A stretch of 64,000 bases of DNA from an uncultured Dechloromonas sp. (GTDB lineage Bacteria > Pseudomonadota > Gammaproteobacteria > Burkholderiales > Rhodocyclaceae), in NCBI RefSeq assembly GCF_945957265.1, contig NZ_CAMFKO010000004.1, positions 91,224-155,223 of the forward strand. Reading direction: 5' to 3'. Shown here piece by piece: positions 32,247 to 40,638 of this stretch. The stretch's first letter is position 1. Each line of letters begins with the position of its first letter. The notes under the pieces are model-generated. The model made no database searches. It was not told the origin of the DNA and saw only the letters and a program-made list of their open reading frames with translations. Made by a program: the position numbers and the translations under genes.

Positions 32247-33731
32247 TTAGCCCTTGCTGGATTGCGGCAATTCGGCCACCAGACGGAGCGAGACGGACAG
32301 TTCGTCCAGCTGGAAATGCGGACGAATGAACGACACGGCGCGATAGACGCCGGGGCGCCCAGGCACTTCGCTGACTTCGACCGAGGCTTCGCGCAACGGG
32401 AATTGCGCCTTGGTTTCCTGCGATGCCGAGTCGTCCGCCGTCACGTACTGGTCGATCCAGCGCTGCAGGTAGTTCTGGACATTGGATGCCGAGGCGAAGC
32501 TGCCGATCTTGTCGCGCATCATCGCCTTCATGTAGTGAGCGATGCGCGACACGGCGAACATGTACTGCAACTGGGCCGACAGCGACGCGTTGGCGTTGGC
32601 CGAATCGGTGTCGTACTTCTTTGCCTTCTGCGCCGACTGGGCGCCGAAGAAGGCGGCGTAATCGGTATTCTTGCAATGCACCAGCGGAATGAAGCCGAGG
32701 TCGCTCAGCTCCTTTTCACGACGGTCGGTGATGGCCACCTCGGTCGGGCACTTGAGCGCCACCTCGCCGTCGTCGGTGCGGAAGGTATGCGTCGGCAGGT
32801 CCTCGACCAGGCCTCCGCCCTCGACGCCGCGAATGGCGGCGCACCAGCCGTAGTTCTCGAAGGCAGCCGTCAGTCGGGCGGCAAAGGCGAAGGCCGCGTT
32901 GCACCACAGGTACTTGTCGTGATCGGTGCCGTCGACGTCTTCGACGAAATTGAAACCCTCGGTCACTTCGCCGTCGATCGGGTTGTACGGCAGGCGCCCC
33001 AGGAAGCGCGGCAGCGCCAGGCCGACGTAGCGCGAGTCCTCGGATTCGCGGAAGGACTTCCACTTGGCGTATTCGACGGTGTCGAACACCTTGCCCATGT
33101 CGCGCGGCCGGCCCAGCTCGGTATAGCTGTCGAGCCCGAACAGCTGCGGTGCCGCCGAGGCGATGAAGGGGGCGTGCGCCGCCGCGGCGATGTGCGACAT
33201 CTGGTCGATGAAGTACATGTCTTCCGGCTGGCGGGAGATTTCGTACTGGCCGATCAGCGTTCCGAACGGCGCGCCGCCGAAGGTGCCGAATTCCTCTTCG
33301 TACACCTTCTTGAACAGGGCGCTCTGGTCGAAATCGATGGCTGTCTTGAAATCCTTGACCAGGTCGCGCTTGGCGGCATTGAACAGCTTGATCTTGAGCT
33401 GCTGGCCGGTCGACGTCTGCTTGCACAGGTAGTGCAGCCCCGTCCAGGCGCTTTCGAGCGCCTGGAACTCGGGCGCATGCATGACCTCGCTGAGCTGCTC
33501 CGAGATCAGGCGATCCAGCTCGGCCACCCGCGCATCGAGCGATGCGGCGAGGTTTTCCGAAACAAGCACTTCGCCGTCGAGAACCTGGCTGACCAGTTCG
33601 CTGATGATGTCGCGGGCACGGTTCTTTTCCTGCTCGGACTGGGCGACCCGGCTTTCCTCGATGATCTTGTCGAGCAGGCCGGATTCCTGAACGCCGGCAG
33701 CGTTTCCGGCGATGGCGGTTTGCAGGCTCAC
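32247..33731 (-). CDS. tssC: T6SS sheath large subunit TssC
   Basis: A 494-residue VipB-type sheath protein. Conserved elements are LDRLISEQLSEVMHAPEFQALESAW, the ISRQPEDMYFIDQM region and a C-terminus ending in the sheath-forming beta strands (HFQLDELSVSLRLVAELP). The start overlaps the tssB stop by four bases. It forms the contractile sheath with TssB and is disassembled by ClpV. Confidence 0.96.
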   Translation of the reverse strand: MSLQTAIAGNAAGVQESGLLDKIIEESRVAQSEQEKNRARDIISELVSQVLDGEVLVSENLAASLDARVAELDRLISEQLSEVMHAPEFQALESAWTGLHYLCKQTSTGQQLKIKLFNAAKRDLVKDFKTAIDFDQSALFKKVYEEEFGTFGGAPFGTLIGQYEISRQPEDMYFIDQMSHIAAAAHAPFIASAAPQLFGLDSYTELGRPRDMGKVFDTVEYAKWKSFRESEDSRYVGLALPRFLGRLPYNPIDGEVTEGFNFVEDVDGTDHDKYLWCNAAFAFAARLTAAFENYGWCAAIRGVEGGGLVEDLPTHTFRTDDGEVALKCPTEVAITDRREKELSDLGFIPLVHCKNTDYAAFFGAQSAQKAKKYDTDSANANASLSAQLQYMFAVSRIAHYMKAMMRDKIGSFASASNVQNYLQRWIDQYVTADDSASQETKAQFPLREASVEVSEVPGRPGVYRAVSFIRPHFQLDELSVSLRLVAELPQSSKG

Positions 33732-34240
33732 TGGCGTTCTCCTTCGCTTTTCTTGCCGCCCAGGCTTTGCAACTGTTCGGTGCTGTTCAGCACGTCATTG
33801 AGCAGGTCCTCGAGCTTTTCGTTGCCGGCCAGCTTGTTGCGCAGGTCGGCCAGTTTGGCGCGGGCTTCCTGCAGCTTGCGCAGCGGCTCCACTTGCTGAA
33901 CCACGGACTCGGGGCGGAAATCCTCGAATTTGCTGAACTCGATATCGACGCCCAGCTCGCCCCCCTCGGGGGTCAGGCGGTTCTTGACACGGTAGGCAGC
34001 GCGCGGCGCCATGCCCGCCATGACGTCGTCGAAGTTGTCCATGTCCACATTGACGAATTTGCGATCGCGAACCTTGCCCTGATCCTGCTTCGACTGAGCC
34101 GCGAAATCGCCCAGTACGCCAACGACGAACGGAAGCTCCTTGACCTCGATCGCGTCGCCGATTTCGACGTCGTACGTCAATTGAACGCGCGGCGGACGAA
34201 CCTTCTGCAAGCGCTTCTGAACACTTTCCTTTTTTGCCAC
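33728..34240 (-). CDS. tssB: T6SS sheath small subunit TssB
   Basis: A 170-residue VipA-type protein with RPPRVQLTYDVEIGDA at the N-terminus, LPFVVGVLGDFA, FVNVDMDNFDDVMAGMAPR, and an amphipathic C-terminal helix that is the ClpV recognition region in this family. It overlaps tssC. The 78 bp between it and the upstream lipoprotein gene hold no obvious terminator. Confidence 0.96.
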   Translation of the reverse strand: MAKKESVQKRLQKVRPPRVQLTYDVEIGDAIEVKELPFVVGVLGDFAAQSKQDQGKVRDRKFVNVDMDNFDDVMAGMAPRAAYRVKNRLTPEGGELGVDIEFSKFEDFRPESVVQQVEPLRKLQEARAKLADLRNKLAGNEKLEDLLNDVLNSTEQLQSLGGKKSEGERQ

Positions 34241-34318
34241 TTGAACCTCCAGAACAAATACTGAAATCGACGAGCAGTTGTCTATGCAATCAAAAATACG
34301 CGTTTTGCATTGATGCGA

Positions 34319-34936
34319 TTACTTCAGGGCACCGAACGGATTGCCGGACGATGCTTGCGGTTTCGCCGCCGAAGGCTGGGCCGCGGAAGGCTGGCCGCCA
34401 ACCGCCGCAGGCCTGGGGCGAATGACCGAGGGCGCGGGCTTTTTCTTCTTGTCGTCCAGCGGAACAAGAACATCCTCACCCAGCGTTTCGCGCATCACCT
34501 TGGCCAAGCCGACCGCATCGGAACGGGCGTCGCCCTTCAGTTCCACATCGCCGCGCAGGTCGGCCAGCGATTGCGCCGCGACGCGCAGGCCGCCGACGGC
34601 GCGAATGCTCTTGGCGGTGCGATCCGCGCTGTCGCGCTGCAGCGCCTCTTCGGCGGCCACGATGGCTTGCGCGTAGTTTTCACCGTCAAAATGGATTTTG
34701 GCCATGCGGACCCAGGGGTCCTTCCGTCCGGGATTTTTCTTTGCCAAATCACTCAATATTTTTACAGCTTCTTCGCGATTTCCTTTTTCAAGCAATGTAT
34801 CCGCCGTCGCGCTCGACTGCGCCATGGCTGTCGAGAACTCTTCCTGAGACATTGTGGCGTTCTTCGATGCGCATCCGGAAAGCACAATTGCCGTAGCAAT
34901 CAAGATGATGGAAGTAGATTTCCTGAGCGGCTGCAT
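34319..34936 (-). CDS. T6SS-associated TPR lipoprotein
   Basis: A 205-residue protein with a lipoprotein signal (MQPLRKSTSIILIATAIVLS then GCAS; lipobox LSGC), a TPR-like helical region (residues about 50-110: EKGNREEAVKILSDLAKK, NYAQAIVAAEEALQRD) and a Pro/Ala-rich tail. ATG 34936 is chosen because it gives the lipoprotein signal and has GGACAGGA upstream; the frame runs to 35029. It is the first gene of the minus T6SS arm, a position where TPR lipoproteins are seen in other beta/gamma-proteobacterial T6SS loci. Exact role unknown. Confidence 0.75.
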   Translation of the reverse strand: MQPLRKSTSIILIATAIVLSGCASKNATMSQEEFSTAMAQSSATADTLLEKGNREEAVKILSDLAKKNPGRKDPWVRMAKIHFDGENYAQAIVAAEEALQRDSADRTAKSIRAVGGLRVAAQSLADLRGDVELKGDARSDAVGLAKVMRETLGEDVLVPLDDKKKKPAPSVIRPRPAAVGGQPSAAQPSAAKPQASSGNPFGALK

Positions 34937-34959
34937 TCCTGTCCTTGCTATGCCTAAGC

Positions 34960-34974
34960 GCATAATTGATGCCA
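34960..34974 (-). promoter_or_regulatory. Possible sigma-54 promoter of the minus T6SS arm
   Basis: On the minus strand, TGGCAT then five bases then ATGC keeps the GG and GC dinucleotides of the -24/-12 consensus at exact spacing. The leader to the ATG would be only about 12 nt. T6SS genes are sigma-54-controlled in several genera, but this match is imperfect. Confidence 0.3.
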
Positions 34975-35094
34975 TATGGTTTGCCTGTTGAAAGACGAAA
35001 TAGTACATTAATGCCTTTGGAATGTTCAACCCAAATGCATTTTTTGTTCCTCGGGAAACTCCGCTCGATATCGTTCGCAGGCTGCACCCATCTC

Positions 35095-35703
35095 ATGGAC
35101 ATGAGGGGGCGGCTGGCTGTTTCACTCCTGGTCGTGGCTGCGATGGGCGGATGCGCCCAGATGTCCGCGGTGCAGCTGGCCGGATCGGCGGTGGGTATGG
35201 TTCTCGAGGCAACTGGCGTGGTCAAGAAGGACGGCGATCCGAGCAAGATGAGCCGGGACATGAACGTTCGTATCTACGCCGGCGAGCAGCTGAATCTCTC
35301 CGCTTCCGGCAAGCCGTTGTCGCTGGTTGCCAAGATTTACGTGCTGCGTGCGAACGAGAAATTCAAGGGAATGACCTATCCGCAGATCACCTCGGTGGAA
35401 CAGGAGAAAGAGGCGCTTGGCGAAGAATTGGTGTCGGTCCGCGAGATCGTGCTGTTGCCAGGAAAATCTTATGACATCACGCTCAAGGTGCCCGGCGATG
35501 CGACCGCGATCGGGGTGGCAGGCATGTTCCGCGTGCCTTACCAGGCTCGCTGGAAATTGGCGTTCGACAACAAGCTATCTTTTGACAACGGCATCACCAT
35601 CGGCGCCCATGCTTGCGCCTTCAGTGCCAGCAAGGGCGCGCTGGTAGCCGACATCAGCCCGGAAACCGTGCGCTCGCTGGTCGGCGTGCAATGCAATGCG
35701 TAA
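35095..35703 (+). CDS. tssJ: T6SS outer-membrane lipoprotein TssJ
   Basis: About 202 residues with a lipoprotein signal (RLAVSLLVVAAMGGCAQ; lipobox MGGC). The mature part has the TssJ beta-sandwich pattern: VRIYAGEQLNLSASGKPLSLVAKIYVL, and LVSVREIVLLPGKSYDITLKV. It anchors the TssJLM trans-envelope complex in the outer membrane. The start is ATG 35095 or 35101; neither has a strong ribosome site. It is first in the plus arm and divergent from the TPR lipoprotein gene across about 160 bp. Confidence 0.9.
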   Translation: MDMRGRLAVSLLVVAAMGGCAQMSAVQLAGSAVGMVLEATGVVKKDGDPSKMSRDMNVRIYAGEQLNLSASGKPLSLVAKIYVLRANEKFKGMTYPQITSVEQEKEALGEELVSVREIVLLPGKSYDITLKVPGDATAIGVAGMFRVPYQARWKLAFDNKLSFDNGITIGAHACAFSASKGALVADISPETVRSLVGVQCNA

Positions 35704-35715
35704 GCAGGAAACTGA

Positions 35716-37059
35716 ATGAACACGACAAAGATGCTGTGGGGGGAAGGATTGTTCCTGCGCCCTCAACATTTCCAGCACCAGGATGCTTATGTCGAGAACC
35801 TTGCCAGGAATTCGCTGCTTGCCGCAAACCCCTACGCATGGGGGGTTCGGGAGCTCGAGCTCGATATCGCGTCGCTCAAGAACGGAATCCTGCAGTTCAA
35901 CCGGATTTCCGCGATTTTTCCCAATGGCGATTTTTTCGCCGCACCGGACGTCGATCAGCTTCCGCCGCCGCTCGCCTTGAGCGATGCGGTGGGCGATGAC
36001 GGGGTCGGCGATTTCTTTCTGGCGCTCCATCGCATCAATGCCCACGGCGGTAATTGCGCGGAAAATGCATCCGCTTCGGGGCAGGCGCGCTATCTTGTCG
36101 TTCCCCGCGCTACCGCCGATTTGTATACCGACGCGGCCGAGGCCGACGTCTCGACCCTCAGCCAGATCGCGCACCTGAAAACGGGGCGCGAAAACCGGGA
36201 TCAGTTCCTGACGCTGCCGATTGCCCGGATCCGCCGGACGTCAAGCAACGGCTTCGAGCCGGATCCGGCTTTCATGCCACCGTCGCTCAGCCTGCGCAGC
36301 GCTCCCCCGCTGTTCATGATGCTGCGCCGGCAAATCGATGCCTTGCTGGCCAAGGTCGATGCACTCTATGGCTTTCATCGGGAGCCGACCAAGAACGTGA
36401 TCGAGTTCCGTTCTGGCGATATCGCTTCGTTCTGGTTGCTGCATACGGCCAGCAGCGCCTGCGCGACCCTGACCCATCTGTTCCGCCAGCCCGACTCTTC
36501 CCCCGAGCGCCTGTTCCAGGAGTTGCTGCGCCTCGCCGGCGGCCTGATGACCTTCTCCAAGGGCCACTCGCTCAACGACCTGCCCGCTTACGACCACCTG
36601 CAGCCGGGCCCCTGTTTTTCGCGGATCGACCAGATTCTTCGCGAGCTGCTCGATACGGTGATCTCGACGCGCTACTTTGCCATCGCCCTGAGCCAGCCAA
36701 AACCCGCCTTCTATTCCGGCCACCTGGACTCCGACAAGATCGACAGCGAAACCGCTTTCTATCTGTCGGTCACGGCGGCGCATCCGCAATCGGAAATCAT
36801 CGAGTCGATTCCCTTGCGCATCAAGCTGGGTGCGCCGGACGACGTCGAGAAACTCGTTCTTTCGGCCATGTCCGGGGTTCGCCTGAGCCACGCCCAGCAA
36901 GTGCCGGGTGCCATTCCGGTACGTCCCGGCGCCATCTATTTCGCGCTGGACGCACACGGCCCGCTCTACGAGCGCATGCTCAAGGCCCAGTCCGTCATGA
37001 TTTATGCCCCGGAAAGCTACCGGGATCTCGCCATCGAACTGATTGCCGTCACGCCATGA
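35716..37059 (+). CDS. tssK: T6SS baseplate protein TssK
   Basis: A 447-residue protein starting MNTTKMLWGEGLFLRPQHFQHQD, the family signature. It links the baseplate to the TssJLM membrane complex. The end overlaps the tssL ATG by four bases. The order tssJ-tssK-tssL is standard. Confidence 0.96.
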   Translation: MNTTKMLWGEGLFLRPQHFQHQDAYVENLARNSLLAANPYAWGVRELELDIASLKNGILQFNRISAIFPNGDFFAAPDVDQLPPPLALSDAVGDDGVGDFFLALHRINAHGGNCAENASASGQARYLVVPRATADLYTDAAEADVSTLSQIAHLKTGRENRDQFLTLPIARIRRTSSNGFEPDPAFMPPSLSLRSAPPLFMMLRRQIDALLAKVDALYGFHREPTKNVIEFRSGDIASFWLLHTASSACATLTHLFRQPDSSPERLFQELLRLAGGLMTFSKGHSLNDLPAYDHLQPGPCFSRIDQILRELLDTVISTRYFAIALSQPKPAFYSGHLDSDKIDSETAFYLSVTAAHPQSEIIESIPLRIKLGAPDDVEKLVLSAMSGVRLSHAQQVPGAIPVRPGAIYFALDAHGPLYERMLKAQSVMIYAPESYRDLAIELIAVTP

Positions 37060-37829
37060 CCACAGCCCCCAGCCTGTTCTCCGTTGCTCCAAGCCTGCGT
37101 GCCGAAGAGCCAACTGCCGACCGTCCGGCGAAAAGCCTTGTCGACCTGCTCTACGACGGCTTCCACATGCTCATCCTGTTGAACCATCGGAGCGTCCCCA
37201 AGGATCCGGACGAGTTTTCCGGAAACATCCAGAAGTTTCTCGAACAGTTCGAGCGCGCCGCCAGGAAGAACAATTTTTCGGCCACCGACATCTTCGACGC
37301 GAAATACGCCTTTTGCGCGGCGATCGACGAAGCGGTGCTGTCGTCGCAGATGAACATTCGCGACACCTGGGAACGCCGGCCGCTGCAACTGCTGCTGTTC
37401 GGCGACCAATTGGCCGGCGAGCATTTCTTCGACAAACTCGAAGCCGCGCGCAATGAAGGAGCCGGCCGCATCAACGCGCTCGAGGTGTTCCACATGTGCC
37501 TGCTGATCGGCTTCAAGGGCCGTTACCTGCTCGAAGGCCCGGAAAAGCTCAAATACCTGACCCAGCAGCTGGGCGAACAAATTGCCCACATCAAGGGCAA
37601 GGCTCCCGCTTTCTCCCCTCACTGGGCCGCTCCGGACAGCATCGCCAATGCCATCAGGCGCGACATTCCGATCTGGGTGATCGTGTCCGTGCTCGCCCTT
37701 TTCGGCCTGATCGCCTATGTCGGACTGGACTGGCATGCCGGTCGCACGGTGCAGCAAACCCTGTCGCCATTCAAGAACGTCGTCCAGTTGGCTCCGCGCC
37801 CTCCGACGCTGACCATCACCCTGCCCTGA
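37056..37829 (+). CDS. tssL: T6SS inner-membrane protein TssL (DotU-like)
   Basis: A 257-residue protein with the DotU domain (LLYDGFHMLILLNH; DAKYAFCAAIDEAVLSS; RINALEVFHMCLLIGFKGRY) and one C-terminal membrane span (IPIWVIVSVLALFGLIAYVGL). It ends soon after the span, so there is no C-terminal OmpA-type peptidoglycan-binding domain. It would normally partner TssM, which is not in this window. ATG 37056 overlaps the tssK stop. Confidence 0.95.
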   Translation: MTTAPSLFSVAPSLRAEEPTADRPAKSLVDLLYDGFHMLILLNHRSVPKDPDEFSGNIQKFLEQFERAARKNNFSATDIFDAKYAFCAAIDEAVLSSQMNIRDTWERRPLQLLLFGDQLAGEHFFDKLEAARNEGAGRINALEVFHMCLLIGFKGRYLLEGPEKLKYLTQQLGEQIAHIKGKAPAFSPHWAAPDSIANAIRRDIPIWVIVSVLALFGLIAYVGLDWHAGRTVQQTLSPFKNVVQLAPRPPTLTITLP

Positions 37830-37839
37830 CTGCCCTGCC

Positions 37840-40623
37840 ATGCTTGAATCCCTGCTTGACACGCTGTTCACCCAGAACGCCCGCCTGCTGGAGCTCAAGA
37901 CGCCCTTACCCGACGCGGCGCTGATCGTCGAGCGTTTCTCCGGTCGCGAAGCGGTGTCGGAGCCCTTCCGCTTCGAGATCGACTGCGTATCGACCCAGGC
38001 CCATGTCGACCTCAAGCCGCTGCTCGGCGAAGAGCTTACCCTGCGCCTGCTGCAGGCCGATGGCAGCAAGCGATCCTGGCATGGCTACGTCACCCAGGCC
38101 ATGCAACTGGGCGCCGATGGCGGCTTTGCACGTTACCGGCTGGTCATGGAGCCTTTTCTCGCCTTTCTCGCCCAGCGCCGCGATTGCTATCTATTCCAGG
38201 ATAAAACGGTCATCGACATCGTCGGCCAGATTCTTGCCGACTATCCCGAAGCCGACTGGGCCAACCAGGTCACCCAGCCCCTGCGCCCCTACAGCATCGC
38301 GACGCAGTATCGCGAAACCGATCTCGACTTCATCCGCCGCCTCCTCGCCGAAGAAGGCCTGTCCTGGCGTTTCGAGCACGACCAGTCGGCGGTGGCCGGC
38401 GACGATGCCACGCATGCCCGCCACCGGCTGGTGTTCTTCGACCGGGAGGCCGAACTGCCAGCAGGAGCCCAAGCCATCGCTCGCTTTCACCGCAACGATG
38501 CCACCGAAGCGACCGACACCGTGCAAACCTGGCAGGAAACCCGTGTCGTCGCACCCAATGCCGTCACCCTCGCCGGCTGGGACTACAAGCAACTCATCGC
38601 CACCGGCGCCCAAGCGACGACTATTGCCGACAACGGCCAATTACCCCGCCTGGAAATCCACGATGCCTCCCGCCCCTATCGCTTCGAGGACAGCGCCGCC
38701 GCCCGTCTGCGCACCGATCTGGCCCTTGCCGCTTTCGAATCCGGCTATCGCCGTTGTGCGGGTGAAAGCACCATCCGCCGCCTGGCCGAAGGAACGGTCG
38801 TCACGCTGAGTCAGCACGACGCGTATGTCGGCGATGCAGCCCGCTTCACGGTCCTTGCCGTCGAGCATCGCGGCGCCAACAACCTGGGTGCTCAGGCGGC
38901 CGAGTTGCTGGGCCATGCCGAGGTTGAGGCGGGCACCTACCGCAACGTGCTCACCGCGCAGCCTGCGGCGCTGCCGGTGGTGGCGTCGCTCTTTTCTCCC
39001 TCCCTGACCCGGCCGCTCGCCCGGCCGCAGGTCGCCCACGTGGTCGGCCTGCCCGATCAGGTGGTCAGCACCGAGCGGGATCACCGCATCAAGATCCAGT
39101 TCCCCTGGCAACGCGGCGAGGCGCCCGTGAGCGGCGGGCTGAGCGAAACCGGTCCGGCTGGCAGAGCCGCCGGCAAGACCGGCAACGCGCCGGGCAACGA
39201 TCGCTCCGGCACCTGGGTCCGCGTCGCCGAATGGCTCTCCGGCGCCAATTGGGGAAGCCACTTCCTGCCGCGCATCGGCACCGAGGTGGTGGTCGATTTC
39301 CTCGATGGCGATATCGACCGCCCCATCGTCGTCGGGCAAAACTACAACGGCGCCGACCTGCCGCCCTTCTCGGCCGGCCACGAAGCCGGCGCCAATCACC
39401 CGGGCGTGCTCTCCGGCTGGATGAGCCACAACCATGAAGCCGGCTTCAACCAGTGGGTCACCGACGATGCCCCTGGGCAACTGCGCACCCGTCTCGCCAC
39501 CAGCGAGAACGCCACTCAGCTTTCCTTGGGTCATCTCATTCACCAGGCGCCGGAGAGCGCCACCCGCGGGGCCTGGCGCGGCAGCGGCTTCGAACTGCGC
39601 ACCGACGGCTGGCTGGCCGTGCGGGCCGGCGAAGGCATCCTGATATCGGCTACCGCCCGCCCGAACGGGCAAAGCACCCAGATGGACGTGGCGGAAACGG
39701 TTGGCCAACTCCAGGCCGCCGCCGAAACGGCCAAGGCGCTGTCCGATGCCGCCCAGGGGCAGACGGCACTACCGCTCAAGGCCAATGCCGCGCAAACCGA
39801 TTTCATCCGGAGCATCGACCCCGCGCAGGCGGGTAAATACGACGGCAGCGTCGGCGGCCAGGAAGCCAGGAAAGCCATCCCGGGTAGCCGCGACCTGGGG
39901 GAGCCGACGGAACGCTTCGCCCACCCCTTCATCGTCAACGAGGCGCCATCCGATATCGGCCTCTCCTCCCCGGCCAGCACCCTGCTCTTCGCCGGCGGCC
40001 ACCTGCATGCCACGGTACAGCAGGACCTGCATGTCGCCAGCGCCCATACCGTGTCTGCCGCTGTCGGCACCGGGGCGAGCTGGTTCAGTCATGAGGGGGG
40101 TATCCGGAGCATCGCCCAGGCCGGCAGCCTGACGCTTCAGGCTCATACCGATCAACTGGACATCCTCGCCGACCAGTCGATCACCGTGACCAGCAGCAAC
40201 GATGAGATTCATCTGCTGGCCAAGGAGAAGATCGTTCTTCAGGCCGGGCAGTCGTCGGTCACCCTTGAAGGCAGCAACATTATCTTTGCTTGTCCGGGGA
40301 AGTTCTCGGTCAAGGGCGGGGGGATTGCGTTTTTAGGGGCGGGTCGAGGAGCTGCAAATCTCGCAACTCTGCCGACAGGGAATACCGAAATCAAGGATTG
40401 GATCGGACTGGATTATCGCGATCCGGAAACGGGTGAAGCCATCGCCAACGCCGGCTATGAAATCCATTTTGCAGGCGGTCCGGTGCTGACCGGAAAACTC
40501 GATGGACAAGGACTGGCACAACACGACAACGTCGAACGCAAGGCGGTGACCAAGGTGGTTTACAAGCCGCGCCAGCCCGACAAAGACAAACCCTACATGC
40601 CCTTGAGCGAATTGCTGACTTAA
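37840..40623 (+). CDS. vgrG: VgrG2, T6SS spike protein
   Basis: A 927-residue VgrG paralogous to VgrG1: gp27-like N-terminus (GFARYRLVMEPFLAFLAQRRDCYLFQDKTV), OB domain (HRIKIQFPWQRGE; GANWGSHFLPRIGTEVVVDFLDGDIDRPIVVG) and DUF2345-type repeats. It ends with an added domain (LDYRDPETGEAIANAGYEIHF), probably an effector adaptor. It lies 10 bp after tssL and 15 bp before its putative toxin gene, giving a vgrG-toxin-immunity cassette. Confidence 0.93.
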   Translation: MLESLLDTLFTQNARLLELKTPLPDAALIVERFSGREAVSEPFRFEIDCVSTQAHVDLKPLLGEELTLRLLQADGSKRSWHGYVTQAMQLGADGGFARYRLVMEPFLAFLAQRRDCYLFQDKTVIDIVGQILADYPEADWANQVTQPLRPYSIATQYRETDLDFIRRLLAEEGLSWRFEHDQSAVAGDDATHARHRLVFFDREAELPAGAQAIARFHRNDATEATDTVQTWQETRVVAPNAVTLAGWDYKQLIATGAQATTIADNGQLPRLEIHDASRPYRFEDSAAARLRTDLALAAFESGYRRCAGESTIRRLAEGTVVTLSQHDAYVGDAARFTVLAVEHRGANNLGAQAAELLGHAEVEAGTYRNVLTAQPAALPVVASLFSPSLTRPLARPQVAHVVGLPDQVVSTERDHRIKIQFPWQRGEAPVSGGLSETGPAGRAAGKTGNAPGNDRSGTWVRVAEWLSGANWGSHFLPRIGTEVVVDFLDGDIDRPIVVGQNYNGADLPPFSAGHEAGANHPGVLSGWMSHNHEAGFNQWVTDDAPGQLRTRLATSENATQLSLGHLIHQAPESATRGAWRGSGFELRTDGWLAVRAGEGILISATARPNGQSTQMDVAETVGQLQAAAETAKALSDAAQGQTALPLKANAAQTDFIRSIDPAQAGKYDGSVGGQEARKAIPGSRDLGEPTERFAHPFIVNEAPSDIGLSSPASTLLFAGGHLHATVQQDLHVASAHTVSAAVGTGASWFSHEGGIRSIAQAGSLTLQAHTDQLDILADQSITVTSSNDEIHLLAKEKIVLQAGQSSVTLEGSNIIFACPGKFSVKGGGIAFLGAGRGAANLATLPTGNTEIKDWIGLDYRDPETGEAIANAGYEIHFAGGPVLTGKLDGQGLAQHDNVERKAVTKVVYKPRQPDKDKPYMPLSELLT

Positions 40624-40638
40624 TCCCGAGAATAAACC

